From Gammaproteobacteria bacterium (GTDB lineage: Bacteria > Pseudomonadota > Gammaproteobacteria > Pseudomonadales > UBA5518), in assembly GCA_016705365.1 (NCBI GenBank), contig JADIYI010000008.1:434001-498000 (forward strand): 64,000 bases of DNA, written 5' to 3'. The position numbers were made by a program, and so were the translations under genes. The notes under the pieces were generated by a model that saw only the letters and a list, made by a program, of their open reading frames with translations, made no database searches and was not told the origin of the DNA. Shown here in pieces: positions 46,394-54,699 of this stretch (its first letter is position 1; each line of letters starts with the position of its first letter).

Positions 46394-47875
46394 TCAGGCG
46401 TTGCAACCCACCAGCTTGAGCTCCTGTGCCGGGCGTATCAGGTAACGCGGACCCTGGATATTGTTGGCCCGCGCCAGCGCCACCGGGCTCGGGCAGCCCT
46501 GGCGTTTGGCGATGCTCGCGAGCGTATCCCCCGAGCGCACGATATAGTTGCGCCCGCCCCCGCTGGCAACGCTTCCCGGTACCCGCGCGCGCTGCAGTTC
46601 CAGCGCGACCCGCGCCATGCGGCCATCCACGCATTGCTCTGCATAGGGCCCAAGCAAGGTCCCGGGCATCGCCACCACGCTCCCCACCGCCAGCCGCTTG
46701 TTCGGGTCCACTCGCGCATTGAGGTTGCGCAGTGTGCGGAACCAGCCATCGCGACTGTCACCGGCCTGACCGAGACACACGGTCAGCTCGTTGAGCGTCA
46801 TGGCCTGCTGCAGACGCACTTCTCCGGGCGTACCGTCGACCCGCGGAAACACCAGACCGTAATCATCCGGGTGCAGGAACAGCCATGCCGCGGCCAGCAC
46901 GTAGGGCACGTATTCCTGGGTTTCGCGCGGCAGATGCCCCATCACTTCCGGTGACCAGAACGGCTTGCCCTGCGTGCGGCGCGCGATCCCGCGCATACGG
47001 CCCTCGCCACCATTGTAGGCAGCCAGCGCGTACTCGAGATTGTTGTTCAGCTCGTGAAAGCGTTCGTTCAGATAAGCCACGTTGGCGCGCGCTGCCGCTT
47101 CCGGATCGTAGCGTGTATCAAAACCATTCTCGTTGCCGAGACCGAAACGCCGCCCGGTGTGATACATGAACTGAAACGGACCCGCGGCGCCGGCGTTCGA
47201 CACCGCATGCACCTTGCCACCCGATTCCTTGGCAAGAATGGCAAACAGCAGCGCCTCGGGCAGATTGGCCTGCTGATAGGCCGGCCACATGAGGTGGCGC
47301 ATGTACTGGTATTGTTCCCAGGAATCCACCAGGCTCGGACGCATCCAGGTCAGCCAGTCCTGCATCGCGGCCTTGATCGGACCGTTGACCTTGATCACGT
47401 CCTCGAATTTCTGTCCCTGCAACAGGTTTATCGAACGACTCAGCTCCGGTACGTCGGTGAGTAGCGGCGAGTCGTTTTCGAGCGGTTCGATCTCCGCAAA
47501 ACCCTCGGCTGCTCCGGCCAGCTCGGCACTGCGCAGTGCGAGCAGGTTGTTGTAGGCCGCCATGAAGCGTTGCGGCTCGCAACCGCGCAGCTGCACGCAG
47601 GCATCACCATCAGCGGCGAGCTGGGCACTGGCGCTCTCCATCTGTGTGCGGCCTTCATCGCGGCGACCCTCGCGCATCAGGTGCAGGCCATCGCGATAAC
47701 GCTGCACCGCGATTTCGATACCGTTGTAGAGCGCATCGGCATCCACAGCGTCAGCAGATGACCGCGCGGCCGAGGGCGCGGCACAGCTGCTGCCAAGCAA
47801 TGACACCACGAGCCCGCACAGCAGGATGCGGCTTCGCCTGCGCAGCAGCGACAGGCCGTTCCGGCGCGACGACAT
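46394..47875 (-). CDS. Lytic transglycosylase with SLT and LysM domains
   Basis: The 493-residue protein is an exported murein lytic transglycosylase. The first 31 residues are a basic signal ending GSSC31, probably a lipoprotein. The catalytic SLT domain spans about residues 225-355, with catalytic Glu in LFAILAKESGGKVHAVS and the pattern AGAAGPFQFMYHTG and YALAAYNGGEGRM. The C-terminal LysM domain (YIVRSGDTLASIAKRQGCPS) binds peptidoglycan. It cleaves glycan strands with anhydro-sugar formation, as in MltD. ATGs at 47896 and 47920 are in frame but would make the signal too long. It ends three bases from the Uup-like gene. Confidence 0.88.
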   Translation of the reverse strand: MSSRRNGLSLLRRRSRILLCGLVVSLLGSSCAAPSAARSSADAVDADALYNGIEIAVQRYRDGLHLMREGRRDEGRTQMESASAQLAADGDACVQLRGCEPQRFMAAYNNLLALRSAELAGAAEGFAEIEPLENDSPLLTDVPELSRSINLLQGQKFEDVIKVNGPIKAAMQDWLTWMRPSLVDSWEQYQYMRHLMWPAYQQANLPEALLFAILAKESGGKVHAVSNAGAAGPFQFMYHTGRRFGLGNENGFDTRYDPEAAARANVAYLNERFHELNNNLEYALAAYNGGEGRMRGIARRTQGKPFWSPEVMGHLPRETQEYVPYVLAAAWLFLHPDDYGLVFPRVDGTPGEVRLQQAMTLNELTVCLGQAGDSRDGWFRTLRNLNARVDPNKRLAVGSVVAMPGTLLGPYAEQCVDGRMARVALELQRARVPGSVASGGGRNYIVRSGDTLASIAKRQGCPSPVALARANNIQGPRYLIRPAQELKLVGCNA

Positions 47876-47998
47876 ATGCTCTTTCCCGAAATTCATGATA
47901 TTACTCGTTAAATGTAGCACGAAGCCCGCAGGCGCTCTTTAGTGCGCGTTCGATTTGGCCTATAGTCCGAACCGGCATGGCACGCGGCAGACAGACCC

Positions 47999-48760
47999 AT
48001 GAGTGAAGTTCTTTATCGACGCAGCAACGAATGCGCGGTGCTGACGTTGAACCGGCCGGCCGCGCTGAACACCATTACCAACGAGATGTTGTCGCAGCTC
48101 GAACTGCACCTGGAACGAATCGAGCACGACGACAGCCGCGCGCTGGTGCTGACCGGCACCGGGCGCGCTTTCTGTGCCGGCACCGATCTGAACCAGTGGC
48201 ACGGCGATCCGCAGCAACGCTTGCTGCGGGTGCATGCGTTGCTGCGTCGGCTGCTCGACTTCCCCAAAATCAGCGTCGCGGCGATCAACGGGCTGGCGCT
48301 CGGCGGAGGGCTGGAATTTCCGCTCGCCTGCACCTTCCGCGTGGCACGGCGCAGCGCAAAACTCGGCCTGCCTGAAGTCAAGCTCGGCCTGTTGCCGGCT
48401 TATGGCGGAACCCAGTTGCTGCCGCGCCTGGTCGGCGCAACCCGCGCGCTCGAGATCATGCTGAGCGGTGAACCGATCGAAGCCCCGGCGGCGCTGTCGA
48501 TCGGCCTGCTGAATCGCGTGTGCGAGGACGACGAGGACGTGGTGGAACTGGCCTGCGCCCTGGCGCGTTCCTGCGCCCGCCACAGCCTCGTGCCGCAGCG
48601 GGCGATCCGGCGCGCGGTGCATGAAGGGCTGCCGTTGCCGCTCAGCGACGCATTGGCGCTGGAGCGCGAGATCGTGCGCGAGCTTTCCACCAGCGCCGAT
48701 ACGCTGGAAGGCGTCACGGCATTTCTCGAGAAACGCGCGCCGGTCTGGAAGGACGCCTAA
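47999..48760 (+). CDS. Enoyl-CoA hydratase/isomerase family protein
   Basis: The 253-residue crotonase has FCAGTDLNQW and LGGGLEFPLACTFRVA (oxyanion loop with first Glu) and LPEVKLGLLPAYGGTQLLPRLVG (second Glu), so both catalytic glutamates of hydratases are present. The N-terminus NRPAALNTITNEMLSQL is typical. Substrate cannot be read; it may serve fatty acid or aromatic ring degradation along with the neighbouring monooxygenase. The ATG at 47999 follows a short divergent gap with TATAGT at 47961-47966. Confidence 0.87.
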   Translation: MSEVLYRRSNECAVLTLNRPAALNTITNEMLSQLELHLERIEHDDSRALVLTGTGRAFCAGTDLNQWHGDPQQRLLRVHALLRRLLDFPKISVAAINGLALGGGLEFPLACTFRVARRSAKLGLPEVKLGLLPAYGGTQLLPRLVGATRALEIMLSGEPIEAPAALSIGLLNRVCEDDEDVVELACALARSCARHSLVPQRAIRRAVHEGLPLPLSDALALEREIVRELSTSADTLEGVTAFLEKRAPVWKDA

Positions 48761-48771
48761 CCACGCTCCCT

Positions 48772-50709
48772 TCAGCGCAACTCGTACTCAGCGAGCTGCG
48801 GCTCGCGGGTCCAATTCCAGTAATCGAGCAGTTTCCACGGCGAGAGTACCGTGACCCGCCCTTTGGAATTGCGATACCAGCTGTGCGCCACCCCCGGATG
48901 CGCCCACAGCGTACGCGCCAGCGTGGCGGCGAGGCGCTCGTTGTATTCATCGTGCACTTCAGCCCGCACTTCCATGCTGTGCGCATCGCGCTCCAGCATG
49001 GCCCGGATGCAGCCAAGGATATAGCGCATCTGGCATTCGCCGTGAAAGATCAGGCTGCCGCTCGCGGCAAGGTTCGTGGCCGGGCCGTACATCACGAACA
49101 GGTTGGGGAAATTCGGCACCGTGATGCCGAGGTAGGCCGCCGGATCGTCGCCCCACTGCTCGCCCAGCACGACACCGTTGCGCCCGCGTATCTCCATCGG
49201 CCAGAGATAGCGGTTGGCGTGAAAGCCGGTGGCGTAGACGATCACGTCGACCTCATGGTGGCGCCCAGCAGCATCGCGCACCCCGCTCGCATCGATGGCG
49301 GTGACCGCCTGCTCGATCAGTTCCACATTGTCACGCTGCAGGGCCTGCAACCAGCTGCCGTTGTCCTGCAGCGTACGCCGCGCCAGCGGCGGGTAGTGCG
49401 GCAGCACGCGCTCGAACAACTCCTGATTGGTACCGGTCTGCTGGCGGATCCAGTCGGTGAAAAACTCGCGGGTAAATTCGTTGACCGCATTTGCCGAGCG
49501 GTCCTGGTGCGGCCAGTCGGGATCGATGAAGGTGGCCTCCCACTGCCCGTCGGTGGCGGGCCAGAACAACAGGAAGCGATACCAGCGCCCGTAATAGGGC
49601 AGATGGCGGAAACACCAGCGCGCGCCATCGCCCATGGCGCGATGGTAATCGGGATTCGGAAACATCCACTGCGGTGTGCTCTGGAACACCGTTACCCCGG
49701 CCGCCCGGGTCGCGATTTCGGGAACCAGCTGAAACGCGCTGGCCCCGGTGCCGAGCACCGCGACCCGCTTGCCGCGGATATCGACCGCGTGGTCCCACTG
49801 TGCGGAATGAAAAGCCGGACCACGAAATGTGCCCAGTCCTTGCACCTCGGGCAGCTTCGGACGATTCAGCTGGCCCACGCCGCTGATCAGCACGCGCGCA
49901 TCCAGCGTCTCCTCACGACCATCCGTCGTGCGCACCGTGACCGCCCAGCTGCCGCTTGCCTCGTCATATCGGGCGCGCAGCACCTCGGTTTCGAAGCGGA
50001 TATTCGGCAGCAGCCCGTATTTACGCGCGCAGTGCTCGAAATAGCGCCGCAGTTCGGGCTGGCGGGCGAAGAATTCGCTCCAGTCGTTGTTGGGTTCAAA
50101 GGAATAGCAGTAGAAGTGATTGCCCACATCGACCCGGCAGCCCGGGTAGGTGTTCTCGTACCAGGTACCGCCAACGCCGGCGTTCTTTTCGATGATCAGG
50201 TAGGGAATACCCTGCTCCTGCAGGCGAATCCCGGCCAGGATGCCCGACATGCCGGCACCGATCACCAGCACCGGGAAGGCCGCGCGTTGTTCCTCGGAAA
50301 TATGCTCCAGCGACACATCACGCGCGTCGCGACCGTCGAGTTCCATCTCCTCGAGCATCATCGACACGTACTCGGCCGGCACCTCGCCCGCGACCAGAAA
50401 GCTCATCATGCGGCGCAGGGTCGCTACGTCCGGCGACGGCGGCAGGGTACAACCGCGATCGCGATAGGCCCGGATCACATCGAGCGCCAGCCGACGCACC
50501 TCGGCCTGGCTTTCCGGTGACATCGCACACTGCGTCTCGTTCAGGAAACACATCACCGGTCGCAGTTCTCCATCGAGCAGCGTGGCATCGCCGCTCATGT
50601 GGATCATCGCCATCAGCAGGCAGGGAACACTCGCTTCCTCGAGCGCGCGCGCGATGGTTGCGTCATCATCGCTAATCGGCTCACCGGCGGGATTGATGGT
50701 ATGGCTCAT
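48772..50709 (-). CDS. Baeyer-Villiger type flavin monooxygenase (HAPMO-like)
   Basis: This 645-residue FAD enzyme has all Baeyer-Villiger marks: FAD motif GAGMSG (151-156), fingerprint F295-R-G-x3-H301-x3-W305-D306 (FxGxxxHxxxW[PD]), and NADPH motif GTGASA (320-325). The extra 140-residue N-terminal domain and 645-residue length match the 4-hydroxyacetophenone monooxygenase group. It inserts oxygen next to a ketone to give an ester or lactone, with O2 and NADPH. The ATG at 50709 has GGGAGC upstream. It faces the epoxide hydrolase gene, 144 bases away; both suit breakdown of a cyclic or aromatic ketone, inferred. Confidence 0.92.
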   Translation of the reverse strand: MSHTINPAGEPISDDDATIARALEEASVPCLLMAMIHMSGDATLLDGELRPVMCFLNETQCAMSPESQAEVRRLALDVIRAYRDRGCTLPPSPDVATLRRMMSFLVAGEVPAEYVSMMLEEMELDGRDARDVSLEHISEEQRAAFPVLVIGAGMSGILAGIRLQEQGIPYLIIEKNAGVGGTWYENTYPGCRVDVGNHFYCYSFEPNNDWSEFFARQPELRRYFEHCARKYGLLPNIRFETEVLRARYDEASGSWAVTVRTTDGREETLDARVLISGVGQLNRPKLPEVQGLGTFRGPAFHSAQWDHAVDIRGKRVAVLGTGASAFQLVPEIATRAAGVTVFQSTPQWMFPNPDYHRAMGDGARWCFRHLPYYGRWYRFLLFWPATDGQWEATFIDPDWPHQDRSANAVNEFTREFFTDWIRQQTGTNQELFERVLPHYPPLARRTLQDNGSWLQALQRDNVELIEQAVTAIDASGVRDAAGRHHEVDVIVYATGFHANRYLWPMEIRGRNGVVLGEQWGDDPAAYLGITVPNFPNLFVMYGPATNLAASGSLIFHGECQMRYILGCIRAMLERDAHSMEVRAEVHDEYNERLAATLARTLWAHPGVAHSWYRNSKGRVTVLSPWKLLDYWNWTREPQLAEYELR

Positions 50710-50853
50710 GGACAGCTCCCGGAGCGATTGGGCAGGACATTATCGGCTGTGCAAAAACTCCCGGCTACTACCATCACGCAACACGGTGCGAGGTAGCGAC
50801 ATCACCCGCCGCGCTCGTGTAGTCTGAGCGGCAAATACCCAGGAGAATTGCCC

Positions 50854-52005
50854 ATGCCGCAAAGCATCACCCCATTTCGCATCGAGATCGACAGCGCAGA
50901 GATTGACGAGCTGCGCCGTCGCTTGGCCGCTACCCGCTGGCCCGATCGCGAAACCACCGGCGACTGGAACCAGGGTATTCCGCTCGACTACATGCAGTCG
51001 GTCTGCGATTACTGGGCCAGCGGCTACGAGATGCAGCGGGTCGCGGACCGGGTGAACAAATTCCCGCAGTTTCGCACCACGATCGATGATCTTGGTATCC
51101 ATTTCCTGCACGTTCGCTCGGCACACAGCGACGCGCTGCCGTTGCTGATCACCCACGGCTGGCCCGGTTCGGTGGTGGAGTTCCTGAAGGTGATCGAGCC
51201 GCTGACCGACCCCGTTCGTCATGGCGGATCGCCAAGCGACGCATTCCACGTGGTCTGCCCCTCACTTCCCGGCTACGGCTACTCCGACAAGCCGCGCACG
51301 AACGGCTGGGGCGTCAAGCGTACCGCACGCGCCTGGGGCCAGCTGATGGCACGGCTCGGCTATGACGGCTACGTGGCCCAGGGCGGCGACTGGGGGGCGA
51401 TGGTGACGACCTGTATCGGATTGTCCGAAACCGCGCACTGTCGCGGCATCCACCTGAACATGCCGATCGTCGCGCCCGACATGGATACGCTGAACGATCT
51501 GAGCGAACTCGAACAGAGCGCGCTTGCCGGCATGCAGCACTACAACGAGCACGATTCCGGCTACTCGAAGCAGCAGGGTACGCGCCCCCAGACCCTCGGT
51601 TACGGGCTGGCGGATTCGCCGGCCGGCCAGGCGGCGTGGATACTCGAAAAATTCCGGGCCTGGACCGATTGCGGCGAAGGCAGTGCGCAGCACCCCGAAA
51701 ATGCGTTGAGCCGCGATGAAATGCTCGACAACGTGATGATGTACTGGCTCACCGATTCCGCGGCGTCTTCGGCGCGCCTGTACTGGGAGAGTTTTGGCAA
51801 CCCGAACATGGATCCGGTCGATATCCCGGTCGGTGCGAGCATCTTTCCCAAGGAGATCTTCCGCTCATCGCGACGCTGGGCCGAAAAGCGCTTCAGCAAG
51901 CTGATCTACTGGAACGAACTGGAGCGCGGAGGGCATTTCGCGGCATTCGAGCAGCCCGGGAGTTATGTCCAGGAACTGCGCAACTGTTTCCGGCTGTTGC
52001 GTTGA
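50854..52005 (+). CDS. Epoxide hydrolase (microsomal type, EHN domain)
   Basis: The 383-residue alpha/beta hydrolase has an N-terminal EHN domain (PFRIEIDSAEIDELRRRLA, TRWPDRETTGDWNQG) and the catalytic machinery: HGWPGS oxyanion (His101), nucleophile Asp179 in GGDWGA, and His361 in GGHFAAFEQP. It opens epoxides to vicinal diols. The ATG at 50854 is six bases after the AGGAGAA site; a TTG at 50848 is an upstream in-frame alternative. It is divergent from the Baeyer-Villiger monooxygenase, and the pair may be co-regulated. Confidence 0.92.
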   Translation: MPQSITPFRIEIDSAEIDELRRRLAATRWPDRETTGDWNQGIPLDYMQSVCDYWASGYEMQRVADRVNKFPQFRTTIDDLGIHFLHVRSAHSDALPLLITHGWPGSVVEFLKVIEPLTDPVRHGGSPSDAFHVVCPSLPGYGYSDKPRTNGWGVKRTARAWGQLMARLGYDGYVAQGGDWGAMVTTCIGLSETAHCRGIHLNMPIVAPDMDTLNDLSELEQSALAGMQHYNEHDSGYSKQQGTRPQTLGYGLADSPAGQAAWILEKFRAWTDCGEGSAQHPENALSRDEMLDNVMMYWLTDSAASSARLYWESFGNPNMDPVDIPVGASIFPKEIFRSSRRWAEKRFSKLIYWNELERGGHFAAFEQPGSYVQELRNCFRLLR

Positions 52006-52074
52006 GCCCGGGTCAACCGATCGTGCCTTGGGACGTTTCATGCAGCAGGAATACTGTCATGAAAGGAGAATTCC

Positions 52075-52392
52075 ATGCCCAGGCATCTGTTCATAGCGCT
52101 CGCGCTGTGCGTTGTGTCGATCTCCGCGCCGGCACTGGCTGATCGCAAGCACCACAAGGGGCATCACGGCCATCATGACGGACATCACCATCGCCACGCC
52201 GTGGTCTATCGCGAGGCTTACCACGTGCCGGCCCGCACCGTCGTGCACCACTATTATTCCGCGCCGCCGCGCTACTACGCGCCTGCGCCGGTTTACGTAC
52301 GGGAATATCCCCGCCACGACAATGCCGGCATGTGGATCGGCACGGCGATGCTGGCTGGCGCGGTGCTGCATCACGTCGACCATCACCGCTGA
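52075..52392 (+). CDS. Histidine-rich exported small protein
   Basis: The 105-residue protein has a strong signal peptide (HLFIALALCVVSISAPALA, cut before DRKHHKG). The mature part starts with a histidine run (HHKGHHGHHDGHHHRH), then a proline/tyrosine-rich segment (YYSAPPRYYAPAPVYV) and a short C-terminal hydrophobic helix (GMWIGTAMLAGAVLHHV). The His run could bind nickel, copper or zinc, but no known family is recognised. AAAGGAGAA precedes the ATG. It sits just upstream of the sigma-factor operon, 23 bases away, and may be its target or part of the envelope-stress set; this is inferred. Confidence 0.68.
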   Translation: MPRHLFIALALCVVSISAPALADRKHHKGHHGHHDGHHHRHAVVYREAYHVPARTVVHHYYSAPPRYYAPAPVYVREYPRHDNAGMWIGTAMLAGAVLHHVDHHR

Positions 52393-52415
52393 GAGCAGCG
52401 TATCCGCAAGTGTTG

Positions 52416-52988
52416 ATGCGTACCCGGGAGAATTGCAGCGATGCGGAAGACGACGTGGCTGATCCCCCGGACATCGAGGGATTCCTGCGCGCCATCGAAC
52501 GCCGCGGGTTCCTGATGGCACGCACCGCGCTCGGCAACGAGGCTGATGCCTTCGACGTGCTGCAGGACACGATGCTGCGACTGGTGCAGCGTTATTCGGG
52601 CAGGCCAGCGGATGAGTGGCGACCGTTGTTCTACCGCATACTGCAGAACCGGATTACCGATGCCCGCCGTCGGCGCAGCCTTGGCACGCGTCTGTTTGGC
52701 TGGCTCGAACGGCACGAGGACGACACCGACCCGCTTGACGAGGCGCCAGATCCGGCGGCATTCGACCCGGTTCGTATTCTGGCCGCCGAGCGTGGCGCGG
52801 AGGTGCTGATGGATGCGGTGAACCGCCTTCCGCAACGTCAGCAACAGGCGTTCATGCTACGCTGCTGGGATGGTCTTTCCACCGCTGAAAGCGCGCGGGC
52901 AATGGGCTGCAGCGAGGGCAGTGTAAAGACTCACTACTTCCGGGCCCTGCATACGCTGAGAGAACAGCTCGAGGACCATTGGCAATGA
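52416..52988 (+). CDS. RNA polymerase sigma factor, ECF-type (sigma-70 family)
   Basis: The 190-residue protein has sigma region 2 (EADAFDVLQDTMLRLVQRY, then WRPLFYRILQNRITDARRRR) and region 4 with HTH (LPQRQQQAFMLRCWDGLSTAESARAMGCSEGSVKTHYFRALHTLR). It is followed by a DUF3619-like and a DUF3106-like gene, an order I recall from other proteobacteria. The ATG at 52416 has no ribosome site; the GTG at 52455 (GGAAG upstream) is equally possible. It overlaps the next gene by four bases. Confidence 0.87.
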   Translation: MRTRENCSDAEDDVADPPDIEGFLRAIERRGFLMARTALGNEADAFDVLQDTMLRLVQRYSGRPADEWRPLFYRILQNRITDARRRRSLGTRLFGWLERHEDDTDPLDEAPDPAAFDPVRILAAERGAEVLMDAVNRLPQRQQQAFMLRCWDGLSTAESARAMGCSEGSVKTHYFRALHTLREQLEDHWQ

Positions 52989-53302
52989 ACACTTTTGAAC
53001 AACAACTGCGCGAATCCTTGCGCGAGCAGGAGCAGCAACTCGACGCGGCCACGCTCAGGCGCCTCGCTGCCAACCGGCAAAGCGCACTGGCGGCCATGCC
53101 GCGACCGTGGCGGCGCTTTCTGACCCCCGCAATCGGCAGTGCGGTGCTGGCAGCCGTGATCGGGGTTGCCGTATTGATGCCGCGCAGCGAGCTACCTTCA
53201 TCGACCGGCACCGGAGAACAACTGGTCGACAATCCGGAGTTCTACCGCGATCTCGATTTCTACCTGTGGCTCGCTGAATCGGATATGGGCCATCGTGGCT
53301 AG
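52985..53302 (+). CDS. DUF3619-like single-pass membrane protein, possible sigma regulator
   Basis: The 105-residue protein has a charged cytoplasmic N-terminus (FEQQLRESLREQEQQLDAATLRRLAANRQ), one transmembrane helix near residues 48-67 (AIGSAVLAAVIGVAVLM) and a short outside tail ending DFYLWLAESDMGHRG. It overlaps the sigma gene by four bases (ATGA). Position and layout match the DUF3619 proteins that accompany sigma factors, and it may hold the sigma factor at the membrane. It lacks the HxxxCxxC zinc motif of classic anti-sigma factors. Function is inferred. Confidence 0.7.
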   Translation: MNTFEQQLRESLREQEQQLDAATLRRLAANRQSALAAMPRPWRRFLTPAIGSAVLAAVIGVAVLMPRSELPSSTGTGEQLVDNPEFYRDLDFYLWLAESDMGHRG

Positions 53303-53836
53303 CAGACGCAATCTTCTCGGCGCATTCGTACTTGCCAGTGCCCTGCTGCTGGCAAATGCGGCACATGCAAGACCCGAACCAGCCCGCAAAAAAATTCGCG
53401 ACACGGGAACGAGCGGGCCGCGAGCTACCAGCTGGCCGGCAATGACAAACAGGAGCAGCGCAAGAATCGCGGCGATCAACGCGATGAAAAAGCGCGCCTG
53501 GAACAGCGCGCTTCAGGTCAGGACGCGCGGCGCAAAGGCGGGCAACAAGGGCGGGACAAGCAAGCCCGCGAGCAAACGCAACCGCGCCCGGCTGACGGGA
53601 AATCCCAGGATGCGCCGAGGCGCAACCAGACCAGCGCCGAGGACGGCCAGCGCCTGCAACAGCGCGAGCGTGAATTCCGCTCGCTCAGCAGCGAGGAACA
53701 ACAGCGCCTGCGCGCCGCCGAGCAACGTTACCAGCAGCTCGATCCGCAGCAACGCGAGGACTTGCGACGTCAGTGGGAGCGCATGAGCGAGAGCGAGCGC
53801 GAGCGTTACCGCCAGCGTATCGAGCGCAACGACTGA
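53295..53836 (+). CDS. DUF3106-like exported protein, interrupted by a frameshift at an A7 run
   Basis: From GTG 53295 the frame gives a signal peptide (LLGAFVLASALLLANAAHA) and about 10 mature residues, then loses sense. The protein continues one frame back: from about 53394 to the stop at 53834-53836 a clean, highly charged Q/R/E-rich sequence runs (ASYQLAGNDKQEQRKNRG, LSSEEQQRLRAAEQRYQQ, LRRQWERMSESERERYRQR), a DUF3106 pattern. Adding one base at the A run 53388-53394 restores one frame of about 180 residues. The break may be a mutation, a base-call error, or slippage. It overlaps the DUF3619-like gene by eight bases. Confidence 0.75.
53388..53394 (+). other. A7 homopolymer where the DUF3106-like gene changes frame
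   Basis: Seven A bases form the two Lys codons and the first base of the next codon in the signal-peptide frame (CGC AAA AAA ATT). Slippage of one base backward, or an eighth A in the RNA, joins the signal peptide to the downstream DUF3106 frame. Homopolymers of this length are known sites of transcriptional slippage and of sequencing error. Confidence 0.7.
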
Positions 53837-53855
53837 AGCTGGCGGGCCTGCTTCA
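53834..53855. terminator. Hairpin shared by two convergent stop codons
   Basis: TGAAGC (53834-53839) pairs with GCTTCA (53850-53855); inner G-G and C-C pairs extend the stem with one T-T mismatch, leaving a four-base loop. The outer arms are the stop codons of the DUF3106-like gene (plus) and the 58-codon gene (minus). A bidirectional terminator is plausible, though no U tract follows. Confidence 0.4.
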
Positions 53856-54029
53856 AAGGGCCTTTACCTTCTGCGCCTTGCAGCGCTCGCAGCGATATAC
53901 CGTCACCAACTTTCCGGCGCGGGTGTCGAACTGCTTGGCTTTCCACACCACCCACTTGTGATGGCCCTCGAGACAGAGGGTTTTACCCTTGGTCCCGCGC
54001 GCTCCGCGAAACGGCAGCACATCTCCCAT
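53853..54029 (-). CDS. Small zinc-ribbon-like protein of 58 residues
   Basis: This short frame begins MGDVLPFRGARGTKGKTLCL and continues EGHHKWVVWKAKQFD, TRAGKLVTVYRC and ERCKAQKVKAL. Cysteine 19 with histidines 23 and 24, plus the CERC pair (Cys47, Cys50), look like a zinc-binding site. I recall similar small conserved proteins (start MGxVxPF, end VYRCERCxAxK) in gammaproteobacteria. It is on the strand opposite the sigma operon, shares its stop region with it, and is followed upstream by the NnrU-like gene on the same strand. Its function is unknown. Confidence 0.72.
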   Translation of the reverse strand: MGDVLPFRGARGTKGKTLCLEGHHKWVVWKAKQFDTRAGKLVTVYRCERCKAQKVKAL

Positions 54030-54059
54030 ATTCAGTTCCCGATCCTGCGCCGGCGACCG

Positions 54060-54641
54060 CTATGCCGGCTGCAGCGGCACCCCGGTGAGCCATCCATGCA
54101 AACCGAATACGAACCAGAGCCACAGCAACGCGCCGACGGCGATCGCCAGCACATCGCGCAGCCACGGCCCGGCCACATAGCGCGTCCCTGCGGCACGATC
54201 GCGGATTTTTGCCGCGCGATAGCCAAATACCGCCCACAAGAGGAATGTTCCGAACAGCAGCAGATCGACCGCGCGCCCATTGGCCAGCAGGTGCGCGAGC
54301 GCCCAGACCTTGACCGACAGCAGCATCGGGTGCGCCACCATCGCCTTGATCCGGGTTTGCGGTACATAGGCAGCCACCAGCAGGATCAGCGCCGGCAACA
54401 TCAACACCAGTGCCAGCAGTTGCAAGCCACCGGGTGGGGCATAGACCGTGGCGCTGGTCCCACGCGCCGCGCCATAACCATTGATGATCATCAGCAGGCC
54501 CGCTAGCGAAACCAGCGAATACCCGGCTTTCCACAACAGGATGCCGAATTGCGCGATGCGTCGTTCGCGCCAGTCGTCGGCAACGATGCGCAGCGAATGC
54601 GCGCCGAGAAACAGCACCAGCCCGAGCAGCAGAATGTTCAT
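54060..54641 (-). CDS. NnrU-like membrane protein
   Basis: The 193-residue protein has about six hydrophobic helices and the NnrU family marks LGAHSLRIVADDWR at the N-terminus, then AHPMLLSVKVWALAHLLANG in the centre and VRDVLAIAVG-like residues near GPWLRDVLAIAVGAL. NnrU proteins are linked to nitric oxide metabolism in denitrifiers but are also found where no denitrification occurs; some are methyltransferase-like (isoprenylcysteine type). No nir/nor genes are present here, so the role is open. The ATG at 54641 is the only good start. It is followed by the 58-codon gene 30 bases downstream. Confidence 0.8.
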   Translation of the reverse strand: MNILLLGLVLFLGAHSLRIVADDWRERRIAQFGILLWKAGYSLVSLAGLLMIINGYGAARGTSATVYAPPGGLQLLALVLMLPALILLVAAYVPQTRIKAMVAHPMLLSVKVWALAHLLANGRAVDLLLFGTFLLWAVFGYRAAKIRDRAAGTRYVAGPWLRDVLAIAVGALLWLWFVFGLHGWLTGVPLQPA

Positions 54642-54699
54642 ATGTCCTCCCGGACGCGCACGTGTTCGCGCCGTGACGCGAACGCGTGCGGATATGGAC

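Noticed and set aside
48883..50520. Plus-strand frame of 545 codons opposite the Baeyer-Villiger monooxygenase
   Set aside because: The minus-strand gene has all catalytic motifs; the plus frame has none.
52059..52080. Tiny leader frame ATGAAAGGAG before the His-rich gene
   Set aside because: It simply contains the ribosome site of the real gene; no sign of an attenuator.
53388..53394. A classic A-AAA-AAG programmed -1 frameshift site
   Set aside because: The heptamer phase is wrong (C AAA AAA A) for tandem slippage; single-site or transcriptional slippage remains possible, so the run is reported but not called programmed.
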